Part shown: in pieces, positions 15,511 through 24,453 of the stretch
Layout: each line of letters starts with the position of its first letter
Numbering within the stretch: the first letter of the stretch is position 1
Source: Gemmatimonadota bacterium
Lineage (GTDB): Bacteria > Gemmatimonadota > Gemmatimonadetes > Longimicrobiales > Longimicrobiaceae
Assembly (NCBI GenBank): GCA_031260285.1
Contig: JAIRKD010000008.1
Location: 1 to 33,684 of the forward strand
Direction: 5' to 3'
DNA length: 33,684 bases
Position numbers and translations under genes: made by a program
Notes under the pieces: generated by a model
What the model saw: only the letters and a program-made list of their open reading frames with translations
Told to the model about the DNA's origin: nothing
Databases searched by the model: none

Positions 15511-17106
15511 ATGAAGCTCAAACGTACCGTTCTCGGCCCGATTCTCGTCGTTCTTTTTGCCATTGTTTCCGGTGGCTGGCTTCTTCAGCAGGGTGTGGAG
15601 AACCGTCAGTCCACTGCAGATGAGCGCGTTCTGAACGAGATTCTGAGCCGGATTGCTCGTGATTACGTGGATCGGTACGACTCCGAAGAACTCTATGAGA
15701 AGGCGATCCAGGGTTTCCTCAAGGAGTTGGGTGATCCTCACACCAACTTCCTGTCAGCCGCGGAATACAATGATCTGCGTGTTTCGACCACCGGCGAATA
15801 CGGCGGTCTCGGCATCCAGATCGCGGAGCGTGACGGGTGGATCACCATCCTTGCACCGATGCCCGGTACTCCCGCCGAGCGCGCCGGCCTGCTTTCCGGC
15901 GACCGGATCGTGGAAGTTGAAGGTCAGTCGACGGAGGGCTGGTCTGACTCAAACGCGGTGGATGTGCTCCGCGGCCCGATCGGGACCAACGTCAATATCA
16001 AGATCGCCCGCGCCGGAGTGGCTGAGCCGATCCCCTTCCAGCTTACCCGGGAGGAGATTCATGTCAACGCGGTCCGCACCTCGTACCTGGTTGAGCCGAC
16101 CATCGGATACTCGCGCCTTGATGTCTTCAGCGAGACCGCGACCAGCGAACTCCGCTCGGCCATCACGCGGATGAAGTCGGAAGGAATGAAGTCCATGATC
16201 CTGGACCTTCGTTCCAACCCGGGCGGTCTTCTGGACCAGGGCGTATCGGTTTCGGAGCTCTTCCTGAACCGGGGGATGCCGATCGTGGAGACGCGTGCGC
16301 GTAACCCGCGGGACAGCTACACCTTCCGGGCTTCCGGAACGGAGCAGTTCCCCGGGATGCCGATTGTAGTGCTGGTGAACGAGTATTCGGCGAGCGCCGC
16401 GGAGATTGTTGCCGGCGCGCTGCAGGATCATGATCGCGCCCTTGTGATCGGAACCACCTCGTTCGGCAAGGGCTCGGTGCAGACGCTCTTCCCGCTCTCC
16501 GGCGGGAACTACCTGAAGATGACTACGGGCCGGTGGTATACACCGGTTGGTCGCTCCATCCAGAAGAGCGCAGACCAGGAGCGTCAGGCAGCTGAGGTGG
16601 CCGCCGGAACCTCTGCGGACTCAGTCCAGCGCGAAGCCTACCGGACCGACAGCGGGCGGGTTGTTTACGGGGGTGGCGGCATTGTGCCCGACCTGACAAT
16701 TCAGGCGGATACACTCACCGCCGTCGAGCGCGAGTTCTTTGTCGCCGCCTCGCGCGCCGGCAGCCGCTACACCGACGCCGTCTACCAGTTTGCGGTGCAG
16801 TACGCCAAGGCGCATCCGGAGCTCTCGATCAACTTCCCGGTGACCGGGGAGATGGATCAGGGTCTCTTCAATGCGCTCCGTGCGGCGAATGTGGATGTGA
16901 CCTGGGAGCAGTTCCAGGGAGCCCGGCGCATTGTGGACCGTGAAGTCGCGCTGGAGATCGCGCGTGCGCGGTGGGGTCAGGAAGGGATGATGCAGCGGTC
17001 GAACCTGGACGATAATGCTGTTTCCACCGCGGTGGATCTGCTCCGGCAGGCTCCTGACCAGCAGGCGCTTTTCACTGCGGCCCAGCAGCGGTCGGCGAGT
17101 CGATAG
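15511..17106 (+). CDS. ctpA: C-terminal processing peptidase, S41 family
   Basis: A 531-residue periplasmic or membrane-anchored serine protease. An N-terminal hydrophobic anchor (about 5-26) is followed by a short helical region, a PDZ domain (about 95-170, GGLGIQIAERDGWITILAPMPGTPAERAGL...) that recognises C-terminal tails, and the S41 core. By alignment with E. coli Tsp spacing, the catalytic Ser is S295 in EYSASAAEI and the Lys is K320 in SFGKGSVQ, with D306 in between. The family trims C-termini of envelope proteins and controls wall hydrolases. It has a good ribosome site (GGAGG just upstream of ATG 15511). The roughly 120-residue tail after the core is longer than in minimal family members. 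Confidence 0.93.
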   Translation: MKLKRTVLGPILVVLFAIVSGGWLLQQGVENRQSTADERVLNEILSRIARDYVDRYDSEELYEKAIQGFLKELGDPHTNFLSAAEYNDLRVSTTGEYGGLGIQIAERDGWITILAPMPGTPAERAGLLSGDRIVEVEGQSTEGWSDSNAVDVLRGPIGTNVNIKIARAGVAEPIPFQLTREEIHVNAVRTSYLVEPTIGYSRLDVFSETATSELRSAITRMKSEGMKSMILDLRSNPGGLLDQGVSVSELFLNRGMPIVETRARNPRDSYTFRASGTEQFPGMPIVVLVNEYSASAAEIVAGALQDHDRALVIGTTSFGKGSVQTLFPLSGGNYLKMTTGRWYTPVGRSIQKSADQERQAAEVAAGTSADSVQREAYRTDSGRVVYGGGGIVPDLTIQADTLTAVEREFFVAASRAGSRYTDAVYQFAVQYAKAHPELSINFPVTGEMDQGLFNALRAANVDVTWEQFQGARRIVDREVALEIARARWGQEGMMQRSNLDDNAVSTAVDLLRQAPDQQALFTAAQQRSASR

Positions 17107-17112
17107 ACTTCT

Positions 17113-17979
17113 ATGGGGATGATGATTCCGGTAGTCATCATCGCCGTAGGAATCGCGGTTGGCCTGCTTTCAGGTCTGGTCGGAATTGGAGGAGGGGCAC
17201 TCATTGTGCCCTTCCTCTATTTCTTTTATGACCGGCCGGATCTCTTCGGCGCGATGGTTACCCCGGAAGCGCGGATTACGATGGCGCACGCCACAAGCCT
17301 TTTTGTGATCACCCCAACGGCGATACGAGGGGCGCTCTCGTACCACCGGGCGGGGCTTGTGGACTGGAAAGTGGTATGGCCGATCGCAACGGTCTCCGTA
17401 TTTGCCGCCTTCGGGGGTGGCGCGCTGGCCCTTGTCCTGCCGCCGGAGGCGTTGAAACTCGGGCTTGGCACGCTGCTGATCCTTGCGGGCATCCGTCTGA
17501 TCTATCCGAGCAGTCCGGGGAAGGCGGCGGTTGAAGCCGGGGCGCCGGCGCAGATGACGCTTCTGCGGGCGGTTGTTGCGGGGGTGCTGATCGGGCTCTT
17601 CTCAGCGATGCTTGGTGTGGGTGGAGGGATCGTGGGCATCCCGCTGCTCATCTATATGCTCAAGCTGGATGTCCGTCGCGTAGCCGCAACCTCGATCGGG
17701 ATTGTAACGCTCACCTCCGCCGCCGGTGCGATCTCCTATATGATCTACGGGTATGGCCAGCCGGGGCTGCCATCCGGCTCCATCGGGTATGTCCATGTCA
17801 CCGTCGGGCTTTTGCTCATCATCGGTTCCCTGATTTCGGTCCGATGGGGTACCCTGATCAACCAGGCGATGAAACCGCGGGCTCTGGAGATCCTCTTCGG
17901 CGCGCTCTTCATCATCAGCGGTCTGCGGATCGCCGGGGGGAATCTGCTTGATCTTCTGGCCCCGCATATCCATGCCTGA
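17113..17979 (+). CDS. TauE/SafE-family (TSUP) sulfite/anion exporter-like permease
   Basis: A 288-residue integral membrane protein with about eight hydrophobic segments. The internal duplication typical of the family is clear: GLLSGLVGIGGG (17-28) and GLFSAMLGVGGG (161-172). The TSUP family moves sulfite, sulfoacetate or other organosulfur anions, but substrates cannot be deduced here; annotation as a sulfite exporter would be too specific. It starts 6 bases after ctpA and closes the long operon that begins with alr. There is no sulfur-metabolism gene beside it; the rhodanese lies 9 kb away. Confidence 0.88.
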   Translation: MGMMIPVVIIAVGIAVGLLSGLVGIGGGALIVPFLYFFYDRPDLFGAMVTPEARITMAHATSLFVITPTAIRGALSYHRAGLVDWKVVWPIATVSVFAAFGGGALALVLPPEALKLGLGTLLILAGIRLIYPSSPGKAAVEAGAPAQMTLLRAVVAGVLIGLFSAMLGVGGGIVGIPLLIYMLKLDVRRVAATSIGIVTLTSAAGAISYMIYGYGQPGLPSGSIGYVHVTVGLLLIIGSLISVRWGTLINQAMKPRALEILFGALFIISGLRIAGGNLLDLLAPHIHA

Positions 17980-18102
17980 TACAGATGCCTGAAAGACCAT
18001 TCACTCTCCTCCCCGTTTTCCGGCTGATCTTCGAGGAGCGAGCCCGGGCTGTCTGTATGATGATGACTTTCACCATCCTGAATGAGCCGGGTTGCAGCCT
18101 CC

Positions 18103-18107
18103 GGAGG
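18103..18107 (+). promoter_or_regulatory. Ribosome binding site fixing the asparaginase start
   Basis: GGAGG lies 4 bases before ATG 18112, whereas the upstream in-frame ATG at 18082 has no such site. This supports the shorter protein. Confidence 0.7.
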
Positions 18108-18111
18108 CGCC

Positions 18112-19116
18112 ATGACAGGTGATCTGGTTGAGGTCTTCCGTGGTGCGATTGTGGAGTCGCGTCATCATGTCCATGCCGCGGTTGTGGACGCCAGCGGGAA
18201 GCTCCGGGCGTATATCGGGAATCCGGAGCTGGTTACCTTCTTCCGCTCGTGCGCCAAGCCCTTTCAGGCGATCCCTCTGGTGAGAGATGGTGTGGTTGAA
18301 CGTTTTGGTCTCACCCTGGAGGAGCTGGCGCTCTGTTGCGGGTCTCACTCCGGCGGGCCGCGTCATCTGGCTGCAGCGGCGTCCATTCTGGCAAAAATCG
18401 GGGTTGATGCTGAATCCCTTGCCTGCGGGGTCCAACCTCCCATGGACGCCCGGGAGCGGACCTCCCTGGCGGAGCAGGGGCTGGAACCGGGGCGTACTCA
18501 TAATACCTGTTCAGGAAAACACGCGGGTATGCTTGCACTGGCTCGGGTACATGGGTGGGCGGTTGCGGGCTACGAGCGGATCGAGCATCCGGTGCAGGGG
18601 CGGATCCTTACGGAAATCGCTCGCTGGTCGGAGCTCCCCGTGGAAGCGATCGGGCTCGGTATTGATGGCTGTGCGGCGGTCACCTTCGCGATGCCCCTCC
18701 GCCGGATGGCGCTGGCCTGGGCGAATCTGGCTGGCGCTGCCCGGCGCAGCGAGTACGAGGCGTCGTGCATCACCCGGGCGATGACCAGCTATCCGGAGAT
18801 GGTTGCCGGTGAGAAGCGGATCTGCACCGATCTGATGCGGGTCACCGAAGGTCGTCTGGTCGCGAAGTTCGGGGCTGAAGGACTTTTCTGCGTCGGAGTG
18901 CCGGGGGCGGAGCTGGGCATCACCATCAAGATTGAGGATGGCGCTTTCCGGGCGGTCTCTCCCGCGATTCTGGCGGTTCTCCGTCAGCTGGACCTGATCT
19001 CCGAGGATGATCTGGGGATGATGGCGTCCTATGCATACCCCGACCAGCGCAACACCACCGGGGAAGTTGTCGGACAGCTCCGGCCCAACCTCCTGCTGCA
19101 TTCGCCTGGGGAATAG
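18112..19116 (+). CDS. L-asparaginase, asparaginase II (Rhizobium etli) type
   Basis: A 334-residue protein of the asparaginase_II family (Pfam PF06089), unrelated in sequence to the E. coli enzymes. Conserved blocks: RSCAKPFQA with S46 and K49, CCGSHSGG (S78, S80), THNTCSGKHAGML, GIDGCAAVTF, and TTGEVVGQ near the end. In the characterised R. etli member the Ser-Lys pair and nearby Cys residues shape the active site, which hydrolyses asparagine to aspartate and ammonia. No signal peptide, so cytoplasmic. The start is chosen at 18112 for its GGAGG. It is 132 bases downstream of the permease and is probably a separate unit or the operon tail. Confidence 0.88.
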   Translation: MTGDLVEVFRGAIVESRHHVHAAVVDASGKLRAYIGNPELVTFFRSCAKPFQAIPLVRDGVVERFGLTLEELALCCGSHSGGPRHLAAAASILAKIGVDAESLACGVQPPMDARERTSLAEQGLEPGRTHNTCSGKHAGMLALARVHGWAVAGYERIEHPVQGRILTEIARWSELPVEAIGLGIDGCAAVTFAMPLRRMALAWANLAGAARRSEYEASCITRAMTSYPEMVAGEKRICTDLMRVTEGRLVAKFGAEGLFCVGVPGAELGITIKIEDGAFRAVSPAILAVLRQLDLISEDDLGMMASYAYPDQRNTTGEVVGQLRPNLLLHSPGE

Positions 19117-19411
19117 ATCAACCGCGGGAATTAGCCGGATCAGCTGGAAACACCCCGTAACGCCAGGATCCATCCTTCCGCCGGAACAGTCACAAATCTT
19201 ATTGAGAATGTGGCGGTTATGCGGATGTAACTCGTTTTCAGTAAATGAGTTGAGATTGTCTTCCACGTGGGCTCCACACCCGGACCATCTCTTGCTCTCT
19301 CTCCGGTGAATTCCGGCGTCTTCCGCCCCTGTCGCATCCAAAATGGTGGAATCCGGTTATCTTTCCCGGATTGAGATCAAATCCATTTCCTGAACCTGAC
19401 GCGATCGGCCG
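19117..19411 (+). promoter_or_regulatory. Gap before obg: weak promoter candidate and hairpin
   Basis: No gene is supported here. TTGAGA (19202-19207), 18 bases, then TGTAAC (19226-19231) is a weak promoter candidate. AATCCGG (19350-19356) pairs with CCGGATT (19366-19372) around a 9-base loop, without a T-run, 40 bases before the obg start. The stretch 19195-19255 is clearly richer in A and T than the surrounding genes. Confidence 0.35.
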
Positions 19412-20446
19412 ATGTTCCACGACCACGCGATAATTGAAATTGAAGCCGGCCGCGGTGGTGCGGGTGCGGTGAGCTTCCGGCGTGAATCCTACATTCCTCA
19501 CGGCGGGCCGGATGGTGGTGAGGGTGGCCGGGGCGCAGATATCGTCCTTGTCATGGATCCGCAGCTTTCCACGTTGATGGACTTCCGGTACCGCCGGCAG
19601 TACCGGGCGCCTTCCGGTCAGGACGGACAGGGGAGCAACCGTTCCGGCCGGGGTGGTGAGGATCTGCATCTCAGGGTTCCGCCCGGAACGTCCGTGCGGG
19701 ATGCGGACACCGGCGAATTCATCGGTGAACTGTTGGAAGAGGGTGACACGCTTGTGGTCGCCCGGGGCGGACGCGGAGGGAAGGGGAACGTCCATTTTGC
19801 CACCCCGACCAACCAGGCGCCCCGCCATGCCCAGCCCGGCGAGGAGGGCGAAGCCCGCAGGGTTGAACTGGAGCTGAAGCTGATCGCGGATGTCGGGCTG
19901 GTCGGGGAGCCGAACGCGGGTAAATCAACACTGCTTTCGTCTGTGACGCGCGCAACTCCGAAGGTTGCTGATTATCCGTTCACCACGCTGACCCCGAACC
20001 TTGGCGTGATCAGTCTTTCGGACTCACGCAGCTTTGTGATGGCTGACATTCCGGGGATCATCGAGGGTGCGCATGAGGGACGCGGACTGGGTCATGAGTT
20101 CCTCCGCCATATCGAGCGCACCCGCACTCTGGCGCTTCTGATCCCCGCTGACGCGCTTGAGCCCGAGGCGGAGCTGGAGCTGTTGCGTAACGAACTTCGC
20201 AGTTACTCCGCTGATCTGGCGGAAAAGCCGTACTGCGTGGTCTTTACCAAGGCAGATCTGCTTCCCGCGGACTGGCCCGATCCGGTTGTGAAGGCTGAGG
20301 GCGCCTGGGGCATCTTTACAATCTCATCCGTCGCGAGACGGGGGCTTAACCAGCTGCTGGAGGCGCTCTGGCGGGAATCCCGCGCGGCAATCGCCGCCGA
20401 GACGGAAGCTGAAACGGAAGACAGGACGGACTTCAGCTTCGAATAG
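19412..20446 (+). CDS. obg: Obg/CgtA GTPase (ribosome assembly)
   Basis: A 344-residue Obg GTPase. The glycine-rich Obg fold is about residues 1-158 (EAGRGGAGAVSFRRE, GGPDGGEGGRGAD, GRGGKGN). The G domain starts near 160 with GEPNAGKS (165-172), switch regions around DYPFTTLTPNLGV, DIPG (212-215) and TKAD (279-282). Members bind the 50S subunit and link ribosome assembly to GTP/ppGpp state. The G4 motif is T-K-x-D rather than N-K-x-D, as in several lineages. There is no C-terminal OCT domain, only a short acidic tail. A large hairpin at 20460 follows directly. Confidence 0.95.
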   Translation: MFHDHAIIEIEAGRGGAGAVSFRRESYIPHGGPDGGEGGRGADIVLVMDPQLSTLMDFRYRRQYRAPSGQDGQGSNRSGRGGEDLHLRVPPGTSVRDADTGEFIGELLEEGDTLVVARGGRGGKGNVHFATPTNQAPRHAQPGEEGEARRVELELKLIADVGLVGEPNAGKSTLLSSVTRATPKVADYPFTTLTPNLGVISLSDSRSFVMADIPGIIEGAHEGRGLGHEFLRHIERTRTLALLIPADALEPEAELELLRNELRSYSADLAEKPYCVVFTKADLLPADWPDPVVKAEGAWGIFTISSVARRGLNQLLEALWRESRAAIAAETEAETEDRTDFSFE

Positions 20447-20459
20447 AGGGTCATTCTGT

Positions 20460-20488
20460 ATGGGGTCCGGATCCCTCCCGGACCCCAT
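20460..20488 (+). terminator. Strong hairpin after obg (possible terminator)
   Basis: ATGGGGTCCGG (20460-20470) pairs perfectly over 11 bases with CCGGACCCCAT (20478-20488). No T-run follows (CCCTCTGT), so it may act as a 3'-end barrier or need Rho. Confidence 0.45.
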
Positions 20489-20742
20489 CCCTCTGTCCGT
20501 ATTCCGGGTTCATGACCCCGGATCCGCACTCCGGATCTCCGGTCCGGGTCTGATCTCCCGATCCCGGGTTCTGCATTCCGGATTTTGTATCTCCGGCCTC
20601 ACCACCCGGTGTCAATCTCCGATTACGTTTCATAAGCTCCGTCTCTGCCCGTGGAGTATCCGGCGGATCATCCTCCGGCGCAGCACAGACTCGTCTTTCC
20701 GCGATTCCGCTTCTCATCCCTCAGCCCTCACCGTTCTCACCG
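20489..20742. repeat. CCGG-rich degenerate repeat stretch before dprA
   Basis: No gene is supported. Between about 20500 and 20605 the sequence repeats variants of TTCCGG and CTCCGGATC at irregular 10-25-base steps (for example ATTCCGGG, CCCCGGATCC, CTCCGGATCTCCGG, ATTCCGGAT). It could fold in several ways. The remainder up to the dprA TTG shows no clear promoter. Confidence 0.4.
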
Positions 20743-21903
20743 TTGCCATTAACCGCGGCCGAACTCGAACCCCTTCTGCGACTTGCGCTTGTACGGGGAG
20801 TTGGCCCGAACCGGCTCACCCGTCTTGTCGAGCAGTTCGGGTCCGCCGACCGGGTACTGACGGCCCGGATGGCGGAACTGCGGGCGCTGGAAGGCATTGG
20901 TGAGGAACTCGCCCGGCGGATCCGGAGCGCAGGCTCGGAATCGGAAACTGCCGGGGTGCGGACAGCCCTGAGTACTCTGGTCCGGCTGAATGCGTTTGTT
21001 GTTGCCCGGCCGGACCCGCTTTATCCAGCGGAGTTCCAGCATCTCTCTGATCCTCCGTACCTGTTGTACTGTGTTGGTGATCCAGCGGGGTTGACGACGC
21101 CTTCCATCGCGGTGGTCGGGACCCGGTCACCAACGAGTTACGGGCGGCGGGTGGCTCATAGCTTCAGTGAGCAGCTGGCAGGAGCCGGGTTTGCCATCAC
21201 CAGCGGTATGGCACGGGGGGTGGACTCGGAAGCCCACCAGGGGGCTCTTGCCGCGGGTGGCATGACTGTGGGGGTACTCGGTCATGGAATTGATCAGATC
21301 TATCCCCCGGAATGCCGGAATCTGTTTCTCTCCGTGCGGGAGAAAGGGCTGCTGATCACCGAATACCCCCCGGGCGAGACCCCGAAGTCAGGGAACTTCC
21401 CTCGCCGGAACCGTCTGATTGCGGCTCTGTCAGAAGCCGTTCTGGTGATTGAGATGGGGCTGCGCAGCGGTGCTCAGCACACAGTGAACTACGCGATCGA
21501 ACAGGGAAAGGAGGTGCTGGCGGTTCCCGGTCCGGTTGGAGAACCGATGAGCGAGGGAACAAACCGCCTGATCCAGGATGGGGCTCCGCTTGTTGCCCTG
21601 GCCACCGATGTGATCCAGATCCTTCGCGGGGCGGGCGCGGCTCAACTGTGCGATCCCCGACCCGCACCACCGCGGGAAGAGGCTGCCTCGTTCCCGGCGC
21701 TGTCGTCCGCCGTGCCGCTGCTTGCTCTCTATACCGATGCCGAACGGATGCTGCTCTCCGCTCTCTCCACCCACCCCGCTCACATCGACAGCCTTTCCGC
21801 GGAGACGGGGCTCAGCATTCCGGAGATACTGGTCACCCTTCTTGAACTTGAACTGCGCGGGCTGGTGACAGAACTGCCAGGAAAGCGTTTTGTCCGGGTC
21901 TGA
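20743..21903 (+). CDS. dprA: DprA/Smf DNA-processing protein
   Basis: A 386-residue DprA. It has an N-terminal helix-hairpin-helix/SAM-like region (about 5-65, GVGPNRL... LEGIGEELA), the Rossmann-like Smf domain (about 105-300) with AVVGTR, TSGMARGVDSEAHQGAL, FPRRNRLIAALS and SGAQHTVNYA, and a C-terminal winged-helix DML1 domain (about 325-386). DprA binds incoming single strands in transformation and loads RecA; the gene alone does not prove competence. The only available start upstream of the HhH is TTG 20743, without a Shine-Dalgarno; this is the weak point of the call. It is 45 bases upstream of the ORF that carries hemW. Confidence 0.93.
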   Translation: MPLTAAELEPLLRLALVRGVGPNRLTRLVEQFGSADRVLTARMAELRALEGIGEELARRIRSAGSESETAGVRTALSTLVRLNAFVVARPDPLYPAEFQHLSDPPYLLYCVGDPAGLTTPSIAVVGTRSPTSYGRRVAHSFSEQLAGAGFAITSGMARGVDSEAHQGALAAGGMTVGVLGHGIDQIYPPECRNLFLSVREKGLLITEYPPGETPKSGNFPRRNRLIAALSEAVLVIEMGLRSGAQHTVNYAIEQGKEVLAVPGPVGEPMSEGTNRLIQDGAPLVALATDVIQILRGAGAAQLCDPRPAPPREEAASFPALSSAVPLLALYTDAERMLLSALSTHPAHIDSLSAETGLSIPEILVTLLELELRGLVTELPGKRFVRV

Positions 21904-22058
21904 AGGATCTGCGGAAGCGCTGGCTGAAGCATTTCCGGTATTATCCGATGGATTGCGGGAAGCAGCTGCCGGGCCGGTCCTCGGGCGGCGGTCCGGGACT
22001 TTGCAGGCGGAACCGGGTACAGTACAGAGGCTCCGTATTACTGATACCGAGATTTCGT

Positions 22059-23291
22059 GTGTCCGGGAACGAAAGAGAAACCATCCGCTCGCTGTACGTA
22101 CACGCTCCGTTCTGCGCGAGGCGGTGTTCCTATTGTGATTTTGCGGTGGAAGCGCTGGCTGATCCACCGGTGGAAGAGTGGCTTCGGGCAATTGAGGGTG
22201 AGATCCGCCTTGTCTCCCTTGAGCGCGGATGGGATGGCCCGCTTGAACTTGACACACTGTACGTCGGTGGTGGCACTCCTTCGCTGCTGGGCACCGGCGC
22301 TATGCGCGAGATGCTCCGCCGGCTTGAGCCGTATGCGCGGCTGCGGCCGGGCGCTGAATGGACGTGTGAGGCGAACCCCGAAAGCTTCACTTCCGCGCTT
22401 GCGGAAGACTGGCGAGCGGCGGGGATCAACCGGCTCTCTCTCGGCGCGCAGACCTTCCACGCTCCCTCGCTGCGCTGGATGGGCAGGATCCATGGAGCGG
22501 ATGGGCCGGAACGAGCACTCCGCTTCGCCCGGGAGGCGGGGTTTGATGATGTCAGCCTTGATCTGATCTTCGGCCTGCCGGAACGCCTTCAGCGTGACTG
22601 GGCGGCTGATCTGGAACGGATCGTCGAACTCGCCCCCGAACATGTTTCCCTCTATGGCCTTACGGCGGAGGCCGGCGCTCCCCTGGGCCGGTGGGTATCG
22701 TCCGGACGGGAGGAGATCGCTGATGAGGACCGGTATGCGGAGGAGTTCCTGCTTGCGCACCGGGTTCTGACCGGGGCTGGCTTCGAGCACTACGAGGTCT
22801 CCAATTTCGGTCGTCCCGATAAGCACTCCCGCCACAACTTCGCGTACTGGACGGGCGCGCCCTATGCTGCTCTCGGGCCGGGGGCACACGCCTGGTTCCC
22901 TCCGGAGCGGCGATGGAACCTGCGTTCCTGGTACGCATATAGAGACGCTGTTGCCGCTGGACGCTCTCCGCTGGAGGGGCGCGAAACAGTGGATGAAGAG
23001 ACCGCCGGACTGGAACATGTCTGGCTCGGACTCCGCACCCGGACTGGTGTGTCTCTCAGTGGCCTTGTCCCCGAGGCGGTTCAGCTGCTGGAACGGGCCG
23101 CGGCCAATGGGCTTGCGACGATCCGGGACGGGGTAGTCCGTCTGACGGCGGAAGGCTGGCTTGTCCTGGACGAACTGGCTGTGTCTCTCTCGAAGTACAT
23201 GGGCCCGGGGCGTGTCTCCGCACCCCCCGACCCGTTTGACGTCCGCTCCGGCATCGTCCAGATTGGGGCGAACCCTGTAAACAACGGATGA
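22059..23291 (+). CDS. hemW: HemW-type radical SAM protein (heme chaperone)
   Basis: From GTG 22059 this is a 410-residue radical SAM protein. C19, C23 and C26 in APFCARRCSYCDF bind the 4Fe-4S cluster. YVGGGTPS, EANPES, RLSLGAQTF and GLTAEAGAP are typical of the HemN/HemW family, and the C-terminal HemN-type domain is present. Oxygen-independent coproporphyrinogen oxidase HemN carries an extra Cys after the motif (CxxxCxxCxC); here the last position is Phe, which fits HemW, a heme-binding protein linked to respiratory enzyme maturation. The frame can be extended to ATG 21948, but those 37 residues use rare codons and have no family counterpart. It overlaps hrcA by ATGA. Confidence 0.9.
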   Translation: MSGNERETIRSLYVHAPFCARRCSYCDFAVEALADPPVEEWLRAIEGEIRLVSLERGWDGPLELDTLYVGGGTPSLLGTGAMREMLRRLEPYARLRPGAEWTCEANPESFTSALAEDWRAAGINRLSLGAQTFHAPSLRWMGRIHGADGPERALRFAREAGFDDVSLDLIFGLPERLQRDWAADLERIVELAPEHVSLYGLTAEAGAPLGRWVSSGREEIADEDRYAEEFLLAHRVLTGAGFEHYEVSNFGRPDKHSRHNFAYWTGAPYAALGPGAHAWFPPERRWNLRSWYAYRDAVAAGRSPLEGRETVDEETAGLEHVWLGLRTRTGVSLSGLVPEAVQLLERAAANGLATIRDGVVRLTAEGWLVLDELAVSLSKYMGPGRVSAPPDPFDVRSGIVQIGANPVNNG

Positions 23292-24343
23292 AGGAAGAAA
23301 TCCTCAGCGAGCGCGAACGTCGGGTTCTGGAAGCCGTTGTCCAGACCTACGTCGAGACGGCCGAACCGACGGGCAGCCAGACGGTTGCGCGCAGGCTCGG
23401 CCTCGGCATCTCTCCGGCAACAATCCGGACCACGATGAGCGACCTGGAGGAGAAGGGGTATCTCAACCATCCCCATACCTCTGCCGGCCGGGTACCGACT
23501 GACCTGGGGTACCGGCATTACGTTGATACTCTGCTCACGCAGCCTCGTCCCGTTGTTCCCGCGACCGAAGAGATCCGCTGGGAGCTGAAGAGCGCGGACC
23601 GCTCGGGTGTTGAGCTTCTGCTACACCGCGCCGCCCAGCTTCTTGGTCTCCTGACCAGCGAACTGGGGATGGCCATCGGCCCGGGTCTCACGGAAGCGAT
23701 TCTTGATGGGATCGAGCTTGTTCCGATCACGGAAGGCCGGATCCTTCTCGTCCTTGAACTGCGTACGCGCGGTCCCCGGACGGTGTTTGTGGACGTTCCG
23801 GCTCACGTGTCACCCGGTGCCCTGATCGCTGTGGCGCAGGTGCTGAATGAACGCCTCTGTGGTCACAGCCTGGCGGCTGTACGCGCCACCCTCGCGGAGC
23901 GTCTGCGTGACGCTGCCCCGGAAGGGGATCGCGGGGCATCCGAGCTCCTGAACGTTTTTATCCAGTCGGCGGATGGGTGGCTGGACCCCTCAGCCGGAGC
24001 CAACCTGCTTCTCGGTCGCGCCTCCGTACTGGCGGATCAGCCGGAGTTCCAGAGCGGAGAACGGCTGAAGGGCCTTCTGGAACTCACGGAACGCCCCGAC
24101 CTCCTGACCTCGACGCTGTCGCCACGGATCGGGAGCGCCGGGCTCACCATCTCCATCGGCAACGAACACGCCGATCCGGCGCTGCGGGGGTTCACAATTA
24201 TCACCTCAGGTTACCATGCAGGTGATCTCCGGGGTGTTATCGGTGTGATGGGGCCGACAAGAATGCCCTACGAGCGCATTATCAGCCTCGTGGAGGGAAC
24301 CTCCTCGCTTGTCTCGGAGTTCCTTACCGGGCAGTTCGTCTGA
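23288..24343 (+). CDS. hrcA: HrcA heat-shock repressor
   Basis: A 351-residue HrcA. The N-terminal winged helix (about 1-80) shows ERERRVLEAVVQTYVETAEPTGSQTVARR-type sequence, SPATIRTTMSDLEEKGYL and HTSAGRVPTDLGYRHYV, close to the family consensus. The GAF-like and dimerisation parts follow, ending in GVIGVMGPTRMPY-x-R-I. HrcA represses chaperone operons by binding CIRCE and is kept active by GroE. It is translated from an ATG overlapping the hemW stop. Downstream lies dnaJ with an 8-9-8 inverted repeat at its predicted start, a likely target, though its sequence is not CIRCE. grpE and dnaK are not in the window. Confidence 0.95.
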   Translation: MKEEILSERERRVLEAVVQTYVETAEPTGSQTVARRLGLGISPATIRTTMSDLEEKGYLNHPHTSAGRVPTDLGYRHYVDTLLTQPRPVVPATEEIRWELKSADRSGVELLLHRAAQLLGLLTSELGMAIGPGLTEAILDGIELVPITEGRILLVLELRTRGPRTVFVDVPAHVSPGALIAVAQVLNERLCGHSLAAVRATLAERLRDAAPEGDRGASELLNVFIQSADGWLDPSAGANLLLGRASVLADQPEFQSGERLKGLLELTERPDLLTSTLSPRIGSAGLTISIGNEHADPALRGFTIITSGYHAGDLRGVIGVMGPTRMPYERIISLVEGTSSLVSEFLTGQFV

Positions 24344-24382
24344 TTCAGCGCTTTTTATGAGCATCCGCTCATCATCAGCCCA

Positions 24383-24412
24383 TTCAACGTAAATCGTTCG
24401 AATCGATATAAA
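24383..24412 (+). promoter_or_regulatory. Predicted promoter of dnaJ
   Basis: TTCAAC (24383-24388), an 18-base spacer, then TATAAA (24407-24412), within an AT-rich island in GC-rich DNA. A TTCGAA also sits inside the spacer (24397-24402). The predicted start near 24419 falls in the operator-like repeat. Confidence 0.55.
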
Positions 24413-24413
24413 C

Positions 24414-24438
24414 TGTTCGAAATAAATACATTCGAACA
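24414..24438 (+). promoter_or_regulatory. Operator-like inverted repeat TGTTCGAA-N9-TTCGAACA
   Basis: The arms TGTTCGAA (24414-24421) and TTCGAACA (24431-24438) are perfectly complementary and separated by exactly 9 bases (ATAAATACA). Arm and spacer geometry match CIRCE (9-9-9), but the sequence is unlike TTAGCACTC/GAGTGCTAA. It lies between hrcA and dnaJ on the predicted transcription start. Confidence 0.6.
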
Positions 24439-24453
24439 CAACCTGATCTGACT

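Noticed and set aside
20500-20610. Possible CRISPR or tandem repeat array
   Set aside because: Units are short, degenerate and unevenly spaced; there are no constant repeats separated by unique spacers and no cas genes.
21948-22058. 37-residue N-terminal extension of HemW from ATG 21948
   Set aside because: It uses rare codons (AGA, ATA, TTA), has no family counterpart, and the radical SAM domain fits a start near 22059.
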